Source: Tretioscincus oriximinensis (Eukaryota; Chordata; Lepidosauria; Squamata; Gymnophthalmidae). Taken from it: a DNA stretch of 64,000 nt. The stretch lies in assembly GCA_022410635.1 (NCBI GenBank), contig JAJVDF010000163.1, positions 1,608,222 to 1,672,221 on the forward strand, written 5' to 3'. The notes under the pieces are model-generated. The model was not told the origin of the DNA. It worked only from the letters and a program-made list of their open reading frames with translations, and ran no database searches. The translations under genes were made by a program, and so were the position numbers. Shown one piece after another: positions 1 to 25,300 of the stretch (its first letter is position 1; the number at the start of each line of letters is the position of its first letter).

Positions 1-63
1 TTCTGAAAGGTTTGTGTTCCTCAATGTCCTGCCATTCAGCAGCTTCTCAACTTTCCTGTTTAG

Positions 64-14606
<14,543 letters not shown>

Positions 14607-15110
14607 CACACGCTGTGTACTGTGTCTCCCAGACGCGCCTCTGATTTCATTCCATCCAGTGCCAGAAGAAAACGGTCCAAGCCAAGTCACGTGCCTGCTG
14701 AAAGCCGGTCCGCAGCCCATATTCAATCTGGACAATTGAAGGAAATATGTTAAATCCCTCCAGTGCCTCAGAGCTGTGTGGTTTTCCCTTGAGCAGTAAT
14801 GAAACCTGGTGGTGAAACCTGAGTTATCTGTCAGTTTGTCTCCAGCCAAGTGTGTTGGAGAAGCCTGTCTTGATTTTACCTTGACCTTGTTCCCTTCCGT
14901 CCTTTCATTAACCCTTCTTCCCATTTACCCAGCATAGGTGTTGCGGAGGAGTTCGTGTTGGAAATGTATGGTTTATTATCTCTTATGAAGGCATATCAAT
15001 CTCCTGAAACCTTCATTTTCGGCAGCCATTGTGCATTTAGAATCAAATAACCAATTATTTCTTGGTCAGTGTAGCTTCCTGCTGGTCAGAGACACTCTAT
15101 ATTTTTGGAC

Positions 15111-15116
15111 AATAAA
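15111..15116 (+). promoter_or_regulatory. Candidate proximal polyadenylation signal of RSPRY1
   Basis: Canonical AATAAA about 505 bases after the RSPRY1 stop codon. Confidence 0.45.
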
Positions 15117-15737
15117 CATGAAAATGTTCAGACTTGAAATAACACATGAAGAAACTGATTTGCAAAGAAGGTGTGGTGAATCTGTTTTTTTTTTTTAAAT
15201 AACTCAGTGATTCCAAAGAACATTGAATCTTCTTTTTTTACTGCAGAAAACTGGTGGTATTTTCATTCATAATGTTTTTAACTTCAATTTCAGCATTTTT
15301 TGTGAAAAGAAATTTTCAGGAAAAAAAAAACTTATATAAAAATTGTGGAGCCAAACTGGAGATGATTTAATATTCTGGGTATTTTTAAGGTACCATTGTT
15401 TCTGTTTTTCGTTTTAACTCAGTATTTGTTCTGGCAAATTATGTACATTTTGAAAGCCCTGAGCTATTGATCTCCAAAATCTTGAAAGAACATGGAGCAA
15501 ATGTGTTAATACGGTTTTGAAAGAAATATATGTTGTTTGAATAACAAGTCTAGGCTGCTTAAGCTACTATTTTCTTGAAGCAGATTCACAGCATGGATAA
15601 GACAGTGGCTGACACAACTTTGAAACTGCCGTGTTCAGTCTTGCACCCTAGTCCTTCAGTTACAATAATTTACATTTCTAGGGACTCATCCAAGTAGTTA
15701 ATAAAAGTATGTTTGGATTCCTCTTTGATAGGTTTCC

Positions 15738-15743
15738 AATAAA
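15738..15743 (+). promoter_or_regulatory. Candidate distal polyadenylation signal of RSPRY1
   Basis: Canonical AATAAA about 1.13 kb after the stop, shortly before interspersed repeats begin. Confidence 0.5.
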
Positions 15744-15769
15744 ATGCAGGAATAATTTTTTCATGTATA

Positions 15770-16045
15770 TTTCAGAGAATAGCTGTGTTACTCTGTGTCC
15801 AGAAAATATTGCAAGGGGATCTCATAGTACCTTACAGACTAGCAAGAAAAAAAGAGGCAACATGAACTTTCGTAGATAATTTCAGAGAAATAGCCGTGTT
15901 AGTAGAAAGTCCAGCAAGGGGGCTTGTAGCACTTGGAGCCTAACAGGAGAAAGGTAGGTGGCAGAAGCTTTTGTAGACTTCTTCAGATGCTAGGGGATCA
16001 ATGTTAGGGAAAGACTTTTTAGGAAACCGTGTGTAGGAGATGACA
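15770..16045. repeat. MITE-like repeat family A, two partial copies
   Basis: Two starts, 'agagaatagctgtgttactc' and 'ttcagagaaatagccgtgtt', each followed by 'ccagcaaggggg'- or 'gcaaggggatct'-type sequence and 'gaactttcgtaga' or 'cagaagcttttgtagac'. Confidence 0.6.
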
Positions 16046-16119
16046 ATGGACATGTAAATGTGGGATGGGGATGGGCTAGGTGAGAAAAACAACTAAATTG
16101 CAGAAGTTAATCCTTGCAC

Positions 16120-16650
16120 AAATAAACTACAAAGGGAGATTTGAAAGAGAAGCAACAGAATTGCAATACATCCAGAAATTCCAGTCCATCGACAAGGGAC
16201 TCAATAGACAGTGGTTTCCTGGCACACTATACATATTAGAACCCCAGTTAACTAATGCACACTCACCCAGATACATCTCATTCCTCCAGGTATTTTCCTC
16301 TACTTGAGAGGATTAATTTCCACGAAATCTCATGCCAACTATCTTTCCCCTGTTAGTCTTCAAGTGCTACACGCCCCCTTGTTGGACTTTATTAGTTACT
16401 TCCTCAGATGCACCTGAAGGAGCAGACTTGCCTTTTTCTTGCTAGTCCTTAAGTTACTACAAGACCTGCCTGCTTGGTTTCAGGTATGTGAGAATATCAA
16501 CTTTAAAATATATATATACCCTATATCGTAACTTCATCTAGTTTACAAAGGGTACCCCTTTATTCTGGGTCTCATAGCGCTTTAGATTCTTGCCAAGAAA
16601 GACGTAGGAGGTGGCTTCAGCTTTCGTAGGCCAAGTCTGCTTCTTCAGGT
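16120..16650. repeat. MITE-like repeat family A, internal and right-end parts
   Basis: Contains the family interior 'ggtttcctggcacactatac' and several inverse end segments ('cccctgttagtcttcaagtg', 'cttgctagtccttaagtt'). Confidence 0.5.
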
Positions 16651-17370
16651 GCTACGAAGTCCTGTTTGCAGATTTAAACCTTGATGTGAAAAATATTTAC
16701 AAAGTGTCACAAATTCATTTTCCAGTTTCAAGCACTTTACATTTCCTAATCATAAGACAAAGACTAATTTACTTAATTTATACACAGAGCAGAATTCAAG
16801 GTTTTTTATGCATTAAAAATCAAAAAATTGCTTTCCATACCATTAATAGTCCTGCCCATTAATAGTATGTCATTAAACACACACACCACACACATTTATG
16901 AATGAAAGGAGTCCCCAATTTAAATAATTTATTGGCCTCTTAAAAGTGCTGTGTGGTTTCTAAGTTTACTAGGCATGGCAATTATTTGAATAGCAAACTA
17001 AACCCTAATGAATAACGAGCAGTAGTGAAATGGGAAAGTAATTTTATGTCCAAACCTGTATTGTCAGAAGCTGCAGTTTCATTTCCCCCCAGAAAAGCCA
17101 AAAGCCCAAGAAAGAGGGGAGTGTTGATTGCAGAGTCCTTAGCTTTTTCCTACTGGAATAAACTTAAAACAGGAGACATTTAGTCGTCTTAGCAAGATTA
17201 TGTGACTTATGTAAATAAAAAAAAAGTTTTCTTCAACAATTTTCTTACTTTTTGGCTACCATCTCCATGTCACTGTGGAACTGGAAAAGGTGCAGAAAAG
17301 ATCAACAGGAATGAAGAAGAAGAAATCAGTTTTTGTACCCTGTTTTTCTCAACCTGAAAGGAGTGCAAGC
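16651..17370. other. Intergenic sequence with no recognised element
   Basis: AT-rich single-copy-looking sequence between RSPRY1 and ARL2BP with a short AC microsatellite near 16878-16895. I see no supported gene here. Confidence 0.4.
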
Positions 17371-17555
17371 TACTTGCATAACCTCTTCACAACAGACACC
17401 TTGTGAAGGAGGTGGGGCTGAGAGAACNCTGAAGAATGTGACCAGCCCGTGGCCACCCAGTTGGCTTNTCTGGAGGAGGGCAGAATCGAACCAGGAGACT
17501 TCTGGATAAAGGTCTGGCGCTCTGACCGCTACAGCAGACTGGCTCTTGGTCCGCC
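17370..17555 (-). repeat. Sauria-type tRNA SINE, antisense
   Basis: 'cttcacaacagacaccttgtg', 'ggtggggctgagagaac', 'gcagaatcgaaccaggagac' and 'ctacagcagactggctctt' give, in reverse, tRNA-like head and SINE body. Confidence 0.75.
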
Positions 17556-18202
17556 CCTTGGTCAATAGTGAAAAACGACCAATACAAAATTAATTTGGCA
17601 GCCTGCAGAGACCAATGACACAAGGAAGGGGAGGAACATGGAAAGAACGAAAGAAGCGGCAAGTGGAAGAGGCTCAAGGCCTGAGCGGGTGCAGGCATGG
17701 ATGGGAACAAGGGTGAGGAGGGGGCGCAGCCTGTGAGGTTGCTGTGACGCAGTGAGCTAATTCTGCTCGTGACAAGAAAACACAATCTGCAATATAATCC
17801 AGNCTACGAAGTCAAAATACCAAAGTAGAACTAGTACTGATGGAGCGTAGATGCAGCAACCATCCCGTCCGCGCCAACTTTCGAACAAGCCACTTCCGCC
17901 CTCCAGCAAGGCCTGCAGAAGCCGAGGCGGCCTGTTCAAGCATCTGTTCGAGCAAAGGCCGGGGCTTGGCGGACGCCGCTGGGAGTTGGGGTTTGCATGC
18001 AAAGCAGCTATGGAAACCCATCAAGACTATTTCTCTGGTGATCATCGGACTTGCAAGTTAGAATGTTTCCTACAANACCCACGACAGCAGACTATTCTGA
18101 TCTTTTGGGGGACTAGGTGGACCGACTTCCTCTAAGCAGACAAAACGCTTCCTGCGGGCCGAGGAGGCTTCCTCCCGCCTTGGGTTGAGTGCGGGCTGGG
18201 CA

Positions 18203-18222
18203 ACTACACTTCCCAGCAGGCC
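18203..18222 (+). promoter_or_regulatory. ZNF143-like promoter motif
   Basis: ACTACACTTCCCAGCAGGCC closely fits the known ZNF143/Staf motif ACTACAATTCCCAGMATGC. It lies in the ARL2BP CpG island, about 1.07 kb upstream of the start codon. Confidence 0.55.
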
Positions 18223-18575
18223 ACGCTGCCCACACAGCGGGGGCGTTTCACCTTTTCCACACTCTGGGCTGCTATTGCTGCTGGGGGCTTCAGGAGGCTG
18301 CCGGGCACCCGAGTGTTGCTCATAAGCCCTCGTCGTAGGGGAAAAACAGGCAGAAACAGAACTGAGAACCCGCAACAGAAATCCTGTCAGGAAGGCCTGA
18401 AACCGGAAGCCGACCGCTGGTGACTTGTACGTCGCCGTTTTACGGTTCTGGGGGGCGGGGCAGCAGCGGCGTAGCTCCTCCCCCTCCCCTCTGTTTGGAT
18501 GATTCCGCCCTTCGCGCGCTCGTGCGGCTTCTCCGATTGGCCGTGCGCCTCCTGGGCGGGCGCAGGAGATGGAGC

Positions 18576-18609
18576 GGAAACAACGGAAGTCGTTGTTTCC
18601 CAGGGCAAC
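18576..18609. promoter_or_regulatory. Perfect 10-bp inverted repeat overlapping an X-box-like site
   Basis: GGAAACAACG (18576-18585) and CGTTGTTTCC (18591-18600) are exact reverse complements around gaagt, an ETS-like core. GTTTCC, three bases, then GGCAAC (18595-18609) resembles an RFX X-box, with one mismatch in the left half-site. Confidence 0.4.
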
Positions 18610-18689
18610 GGAAAGTCGAGCCGAAGAAAAGGAGGCCGAGGGACCGCCGGGTGTCCCGCCCGCCCTGCCCGCCCCTCCCCGAGGACCCT

Positions 18690-18749
18690 ATGGGGGAGGC
18701 CGAGGGCTTCGCTCGGTTGCTGCTGCTGCTCGGCGCGGAGGGCGGGTGG
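18690..18749 (+). other. Possible upstream exon with short ORF in the CpG island
   Basis: An ATG at 18690 opens 20 codons beginning MGEAEGFARLLLLLGAEGG and meeting a good donor consensus (gtgagc at 18750). Joined to the acceptor at 19270 it would be an upstream ORF out of frame with ARL2BP. I do not recognise the peptide. GC-rich shadow coding is an alternative. Confidence 0.25.
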
Positions 18750-19177
18750 GTGAGCGCAAAGGGGGGGCGGCGGGGAGGGCGCCTGGCTGGGCCCGCCCCT
18801 TCTTGACGGCGCCGGCGGTGCGGGGCGAGGGCTGGGCCAGGGGGGCGGCAGCCCGGGGGAAGCGGCGCCCCTTTTAGTCCGCCGGGCGCGGGGGGACCTG
18901 CGGCTGCCCTGTCCGTGGGAACCTTTTGCCTTCGCCGCCCGCGGGAGGAGCCCCGGCAGGCCCAGCTAGGCGGCGGCGGCGCCTCCGGGAAGCCGCTGTC
19001 AGGGGGGAAACCTATGGGGGCGGCGCAGCGCCTGAGCTTCCCCGGGGGTAGGAAACGGCGCCGCAGAGGCCCCCCCGGGCCTCCCCTGAAAGCCCCCGGG
19101 CGCCTCACGGAGACTTTTCCTCCAAAGGGCGGCAAAGGATGTGCTTCGTAGCCCGCTGAAGCCGCCCACCAAGGTCT

Positions 19178-19263
19178 CTAAGCACCGCTTTGCGTGCGCT
19201 TTCGAAAGGTGAGGAAAGCGGCGTATAAGGACCCAGTTCTTCTTCTTCTTCTTCTTCTTCTGT
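19178..19263 (+). repeat. SINE 3' end in the ARL2BP leader region
   Basis: 'aaaggtgaggaaagcggcg' followed by 'tataaggacccagttcttc' and a CTT run matches the tail of the SINE at about 42785-42855. The preceding 'accgctttgcgtgcgctttc' also aligns. It ends about 22 bases before the ARL2BP start codon. Confidence 0.75.
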
Positions 19264-19284
19264 GCAACAGGGGATAAAGCCGCC

Positions 19285-19322
19285 ATGGAGCCCTTCGAAG
19301 AGGAAACCTTTGGCGCGCCGCG
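19285..19322 (+). CDS. ARL2BP: ARL2BP coding exon 1
   Basis: Starts ATG in GCCGCCATGG and reads MEPFEEETFGAP plus two bases of arginine; donor gtaagt. The acidic EEExF pattern parallels the human N terminus. A SINE tail lies just upstream. Confidence 0.92.
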
Positions 19323-22300
19323 GTAAGTGCAGCCCCGCATCCTCCACGCCCTTCATGCTGCTGAAAAATCACAGCAGCTGCTTACCCAGAGCAGAATGTT
19401 CAGCTGCAGCGCCGGCTGCCACCTGGGGTCCGAGAAGGGGCCTCTCCGGTTTCTTCAGTCGCAGGATTTATAACCAAACATTTTGGTTTGCATAAAGAAA
19501 TAAGGTCACAAGGGATACAAACGTAATAAGGAAAAATCTATATGGCGAATAGATGAGTGGAATAATCTCCTGGGATAAGGGAACAGGTAAGTTTAGCAGA
19601 TGTTTTCCCATATACAACATTGTAGAGGACTCAAAGAAGGAGCCACATGGCTTTGGGTCCAGAAGGTCTAGCAAGGGAGTCTTGTAACACCTTAGAGACG
19701 AACAAGAAAAAGACAGCAGGAACTTGTGCAGATAAATCTGCCTTTTTCTTGTCGGCTTCTAAGATGCTATGAGACCCCCTTGCTAGACATATGATTTTTG
19801 GTCTGTCTTGGGATTTTTGTGTCCGTTATTGTTACTTAGAGTGTTGGACTCTCTCGGTAGTCTCCCGGTTCGGTTGCTCACTCCTCCATGGAGCCAACTG
19901 AGTGACCTTGGGCTGCTCACCATCCTTTGGAACTCTCAGGTTCGCCTACTTCAAAGGGTGTCTGTTGAGGAGAAGGCAAGAAAAGCTAAGTGCGCCACCC
20001 TTTGGTGAAAAGGTTGTTAACAATGATCAGAGCTCCATCTTTCCCATAAACTCAGACGTGTTTAGCTCAATCTCCCCGCAGCCTTCTTTAGGTGAGAATG
20101 CTGTTTTATTCTTCAGTATGCGAGTCAGACATTAGTCATCTACTGCAACTTTTTCCCTGTTCTTCCTGAAAGGGCAGTCTAACACACTCAAATTCAAATG
20201 CTTATGACTAAAGTAAAAGTGCAACCCCTTATTCTGCAATGGATTAAAAGATGTAGCCGTATTAGTCTGGGTCCATAATACCTAGCCAGGGATATGTGTG
20301 TGTGTGTGTGTGTTAGTCTCAGGGTGGTTATTGAAAGAGACCAACAAGAAAAAGGTAGGCGGTGTGAACTTCTACAGACAAATCAGCTTCATCAGATCCT
20401 GTGATACTGAGTTTGCAAACATTTTCATCTCTCATTTTAGCTCTTCAGCTTCTGATGCAGAATTTGATGCTGTTGTTGGCTACTTGGAAGACATTATCAT
20501 GGGTAAGCTGCTTTGAGTGTATCTCCTCAGAAAGACTTGATATTCGGCTTCTTTTTTTGCTAATAGACAGCTAAAATGAGATTTCTCAGTAGATTTATAA
20601 TGAGTTACATCAATGCTGCCGAGATCTGTAATTCTTGCTTGGCTTTACTATGATCCTTTTTGTAAATTCAGCAATTGTATTAAGTGATCATTTGTGAACA
20701 TCATTTTCCCATGGCTAGCAATGATCCTTATAAAGTGATTTTGCAAACTTATATAATGCTTTGTATTACTGCATTATAAGAGGGATCATTCACTACCTTC
20801 ATTTCAAGCAAGAAAACCATAAAGCAGGAGTATGTCTATTTTAACTGTCCTGTCCTGCCTCTAGACACATTGTACAGATGAACTTGGGTCTTTTGATAAT
20901 TGACTTTGGCACATGCACACACCAAAAAGATTGTAAGAATGAATAAAACATTGCACAGAGAATCAGAAAATCATAGTTAGAAGTGACCTCCAGGGTGCTG
21001 TATGTCTCGACATCTGAAAAATATGGGAATTTCAAGGAAACTGAATTTTTTATTTCACTTTTAGAGAAGGGCCAATCCCAATTTTCTTAGTATTTGATAC
21101 TGGTACGTTTTTTCAGTCTCAATACGTAATTCCTCAATATCTTACACACATATGCATACACACAGACATGCACATATGATCCCACCTCTCGTAACTAAAG
21201 TTGGATTCTCAATTAAAGAGATGATTGCTCACAAACTGAAATTTAGAGGTTTAGCTTGAATCAAATCCAAATCCTTGTTGGGATAGAGTTTTTTTTCAAA
21301 CTGCGGTGTGGTTTGTTCACATATGAATCACAATGAAACGCCTTCGATTTGCTTGGTTCATAACAATTCCCTTGGTTTGGGTTCGATTTAAACTTTTCAT
21401 TTTGAACCACCATTATTTGGTTCTCGTGTGAATCATGCAAACCAGTTTGGCACATCTCTGTTGGATTGTCACCTCAGTTATAAGAGACCTGTAATAATAA
21501 GAGGCTCATTATATTAGTGGTAGTTAACCAACTTTTCACTAGATGTCCATAACAGTCAAGCAACCATATTCTGAAAGAGGCATGAGAATAAATTACATGA
21601 GAATTTATGGTGGCCCCTGCTAGATCAGGCCACAGGCTATCTGGTCCAGCATCCTATCTCATCAATGGCACATAATTGCTGGACCTATCAAGCATAAAAA
21701 AGGGCAAAACATTCACTTTCTCTGGGCTGAAAATGGAATCTAGAGGAATCTTGCCTGTCTCTTCCTCCTCAGGTCAATATCTAAACGTCCATTCAGTAGT
21801 TACTGATACGTTTGGTCTTCATAAATTTGTCTTAACCTTTCTTAAAGCTATTCAAGCTGGTTGGCATCATTGCCCTACAGAAATTTTTAAAAAGTGAGGG
21901 GAAAGAAATCCTTCCCCTTGTTCTTTCCTCATTGCCCTGTCCATTAACACCATAGAAGGAGCGCCTTCACTCCTGCCTGTGCACTGAGATCCCAAGAAGA
22001 AAGCCTTCTGGTAGCTCCTCCCCTTGGAGAGATGCATGTGGTTGGGGCACATAAAAGGGCCTTCTCTGTGGTGGCTCCCACACTCTGAAACAGTCTCCCT
22101 CTAGAGGCCCGTCAGGCTCTTACACTGTGTAGCTTTGGCGCCTGGTAAAAACATACCTCTTCACCCAGACTTTTGACTTTAGAGAAGAGCAGGATATAAA
22201 TTCCTAAAATAAATAGAGTGCGCCCTGCTTTTAGGGTTATGATAGAGAAAATAGTTTTTCTTTCTCCACCTCCTGTATACCATGTTTGACTTTATATCTT

Positions 22301-25300
22301 TCAATAGTATCACCTCGTAAACAAAGTCTTTCAAGGCTGAAGATACCCAGACGTTGGTACCTGATTTCGTAAACCCCTTCATAATTCTTGTAGGGCTTTT
22401 CTACACCTTTTACAAGTCCGCAGTATTCTTTCTATGGTGGTGGCGACCACATTGATTGAAGTCTTGTTACGTCATTCCCCCAGCCTCATTCTTGAGGAGG
22501 AAAAAAAAATCTGCAAATACGTTTTTCTCAAGCTGCTTATTTATACCAGTAGTGAGAACTGCTTATCTCACCAAGAGCTTAGCTGGCTCGCAAGCAGCAC
22601 AGGTGCCTGCAAAATGTTGGATGCAGCTGTGTGATTGTCCGAGCTGAGCACAATGTCCAGGGTTGCAAGATGTGGCCAGAGTCCTCATCAATGTGCTCCC
22701 TGTCTTCCCGTGAAATCGGCCACCAACCCTGAGTACAATCCTTCTGTGGTTTCAGATGATGAATTCCAGCTAATACAAAGGAACTTCATGGATAAGTACT
22801 ACCAAGAGTTTGATGATACGGAGGAAAATAAGCTCATCTACACGCCGATCTTTAATGAATATGTAAGTATGTCTTCCATTTTGGTGATATCATTTAGGGC
22901 AGTGACATTTTGCTGATCAGCATTTGCCATCACATTTAAAATTAAATTCTGTGAGGAGTTCCTTGAATTTGGTCTCTAGGTCAGAGAAAATATTTCTTGC
23001 CCCTTCATACCTTGCAGGGGGGGAGGGGGAGGAGAACATTTCCAGTTGAAAGTGAATTGGGGTGGGCAGACCCAGACATAAGCTTTAAAACAGATAAGGG
23101 ACAGGCAAGGGAAATTGTTTTTTTACCCAGAGGGTCACTAGCTTGTCGAAAAGTGGTGGTATCTAGCAGCCTGGATGAGAGAAGTGCATGGAAATCAAGG
23201 GTATAGATGGCTACTAGGATGGATCTCTTGATCTGCTTCCGAGATAAAGCAACAGGCAAGATTCCTGATGTACCATTTGTAGGGAGTTGGGAACAAGTGA
23301 GGATTTTGCCTTCTTCTGCTTGAAATGCCCAGGGGCAATTGATGTGAGACAGAATGCTGGACTAGATGGGCTCTGGCCCCATTCTGCAGGACTCCTCTTA
23401 GGTTCTTAATCCACATATCCCCTTATCATGAGGTTTTAAGCTTCATAAGAGAACAATTATGCTTAGAGAGAATATTTTCCCTCTACAAACAAGGCTGCCA
23501 CACGAAGCTTTCTCCAGCTCTAAACCTGTCTGCTGTCCAATCAAGCAAAGAGGGGCCTTTCCGTTTTCCTGTAAAAAACTAACTTCTTTGCAAACTGGGG
23601 CTGTTCTGCCCCTTTGCTTGAACTGAGTTTTCTTTCTCATCTTTCCCTCTCTCAGATATTAATAAACAGAAAAGTGTATATATACAAAGCTACTCTTTGC
23701 TCACCTGGATGTCGGCTCTGCATTCGGAGAATCAGAGGCTGGTATAGAAGTTTTTTGTAGGGGGGGGGATTGTGTGCAATCAAAGCAAACAGCTGCTTAT
23801 TTGAGGTTGCGGGCGGGATGAAAAGCTGATCCCATTCCATCATCCTGCTTGCTGGAACAGTTGTATCTCTCTTGTAAAGATTTGGTGCAGTTGCTAAAAG
23901 CCCAGTCATTTCATATATTTTATACAGATGAAAACATGGTTGATGCTCATAGGAACATAAAAGGAACCCTGCTGAATGGGCCACAGTCCATCTAGTCCAG
24001 TATTCTGTCTCCCAGAGTGGCCCATCTGTTTTTTCTCTATTTACCTTACTCATCCCACGCATGATTTTATATACTCCAAACTGTGAGGTATGAGACTCAG
24101 TTTTGTTCTACTTTCGACATGTCTTCTTTTCAGGTTTGTTTAATTGAGAAGTATATTGAAGAGAAACTCCTGGACAGAATTCCTGGTTTCAGCATGTCTG
24201 CATTCACCTTATCCCTCCAGTAAGCTACGAATTTCCTTATTATGAATCTTGCCTGAAATTGAGTAGTTCCATCTCATCCGCTTTTCCTTCAGTTGACATT
24301 AGGTGTAGGTCTTTCCATTTATTTATTTATCCATTCATACATGCATGCATACCTGCATATTTACCCCATCCTACGCCCGAAGGTCTCAGGGCAGCCAACA
24401 ATAAAAACAGCAAAACAAAATTGACATATTAAAACTATGAAAACAGTATCTAAAGATGGGAAGAAAAATGTCATTTCTTCAACCAAAGGCCAGGTTAAAA
24501 AGGTGCAATTATATTACTGTTTTGTTTTTCTCTTATTTTACGTAATTCATTTTATACATTCACAATTTATTTTGTATCTGGCCTGGCCTATGGTGTTTTT
24601 TAATATAAAGTTATTTTTTGTGCAAGTAGTACACTTTTGAGTAGAAAATACCTTCATGATCAGAAGGGTAATGAGTTTAAAGACAATGTCCACTCTCAAT
24701 TCATTTCTTGCAGACAGCACAAGGATGAAATAGCTGGAGATATTTTTGACATGCTGCTTACATTTACTGATTTCCTGGCATTTAAAGAAATGTTCCTGGA
24801 CTATCGAGCTGTAAGTACTCTTTAGAGTTTCCTAAAGAAGCAGATTTATTGGGTTTTATTGCTTGCTGCTGTCTTCTTCAGCTGGGCACACAACTGGGCA
24901 AGGGACATTCTTACCTCTTGCCTGACTGTAATGCTAAATATCTTGCCTGTTTCTAAGAGAGGTGAATAATTTCTGTTTCGGGTCAATCCATATGAAACCA
25001 ACCAATGACTGTTGTTGCTGACTAATTTTTTTTATTTTATATTTTTTCACCTATGATTGTACTATGTTCAGAGAGTTGAAAAATGGTTATCATTCATTTT
25101 TTTGATGTTTGGTTTTTTTGGGGGCGGCAATTTTGTATGCGACAGCCGATTTTGCATTTTGTAGAGGGTTGCATTTAACTCTGTATCGCATTCGTTTTTA
25201 AAGATATTCAGTTACAATAAAAATCATGTTAAAGAGCATTAAATTTACTATATTTTAACCTTAATTAATACTTAGCCTACTTATTAGTGAATAACAAAAA

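Larger units (their letters stand above)
14607..15765 (+). other. RSPRY1: RSPRY1 3' untranslated region
   Basis: Mostly single-copy sequence following the RSPRY1 stop, without recognisable repeats until about 15.77 kb. It contains AATAAA at 15111-15116 and 15738-15743, so a short and a long transcript end are both possible. The extent is inferred from these signals and the lack of repeats. Confidence 0.6.
17860..19340. promoter_or_regulatory. CpG island promoter of ARL2BP
   Basis: GC- and CpG-rich stretch, densest at 18380-19140, ending at the first ARL2BP coding exon. Recognisable sites include a ZNF143-like motif, ETS-type sites (ACCGGAAGC at 18402-18410, CGGAAGT near 18584-18590), an inverted CCAAT box (ATTGG at 18536-18540) and GC boxes such as 18451-18460. 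No TATA box was seen. Consistent with a housekeeping promoter. Confidence 0.75.

Noticed and set aside
18440..19135. 231-codon minus-strand frame in the CpG island
   Set aside because: Proline/arginine-rich translation is what GC-rich DNA gives by chance; no domain, and it lies opposite the ARL2BP promoter.
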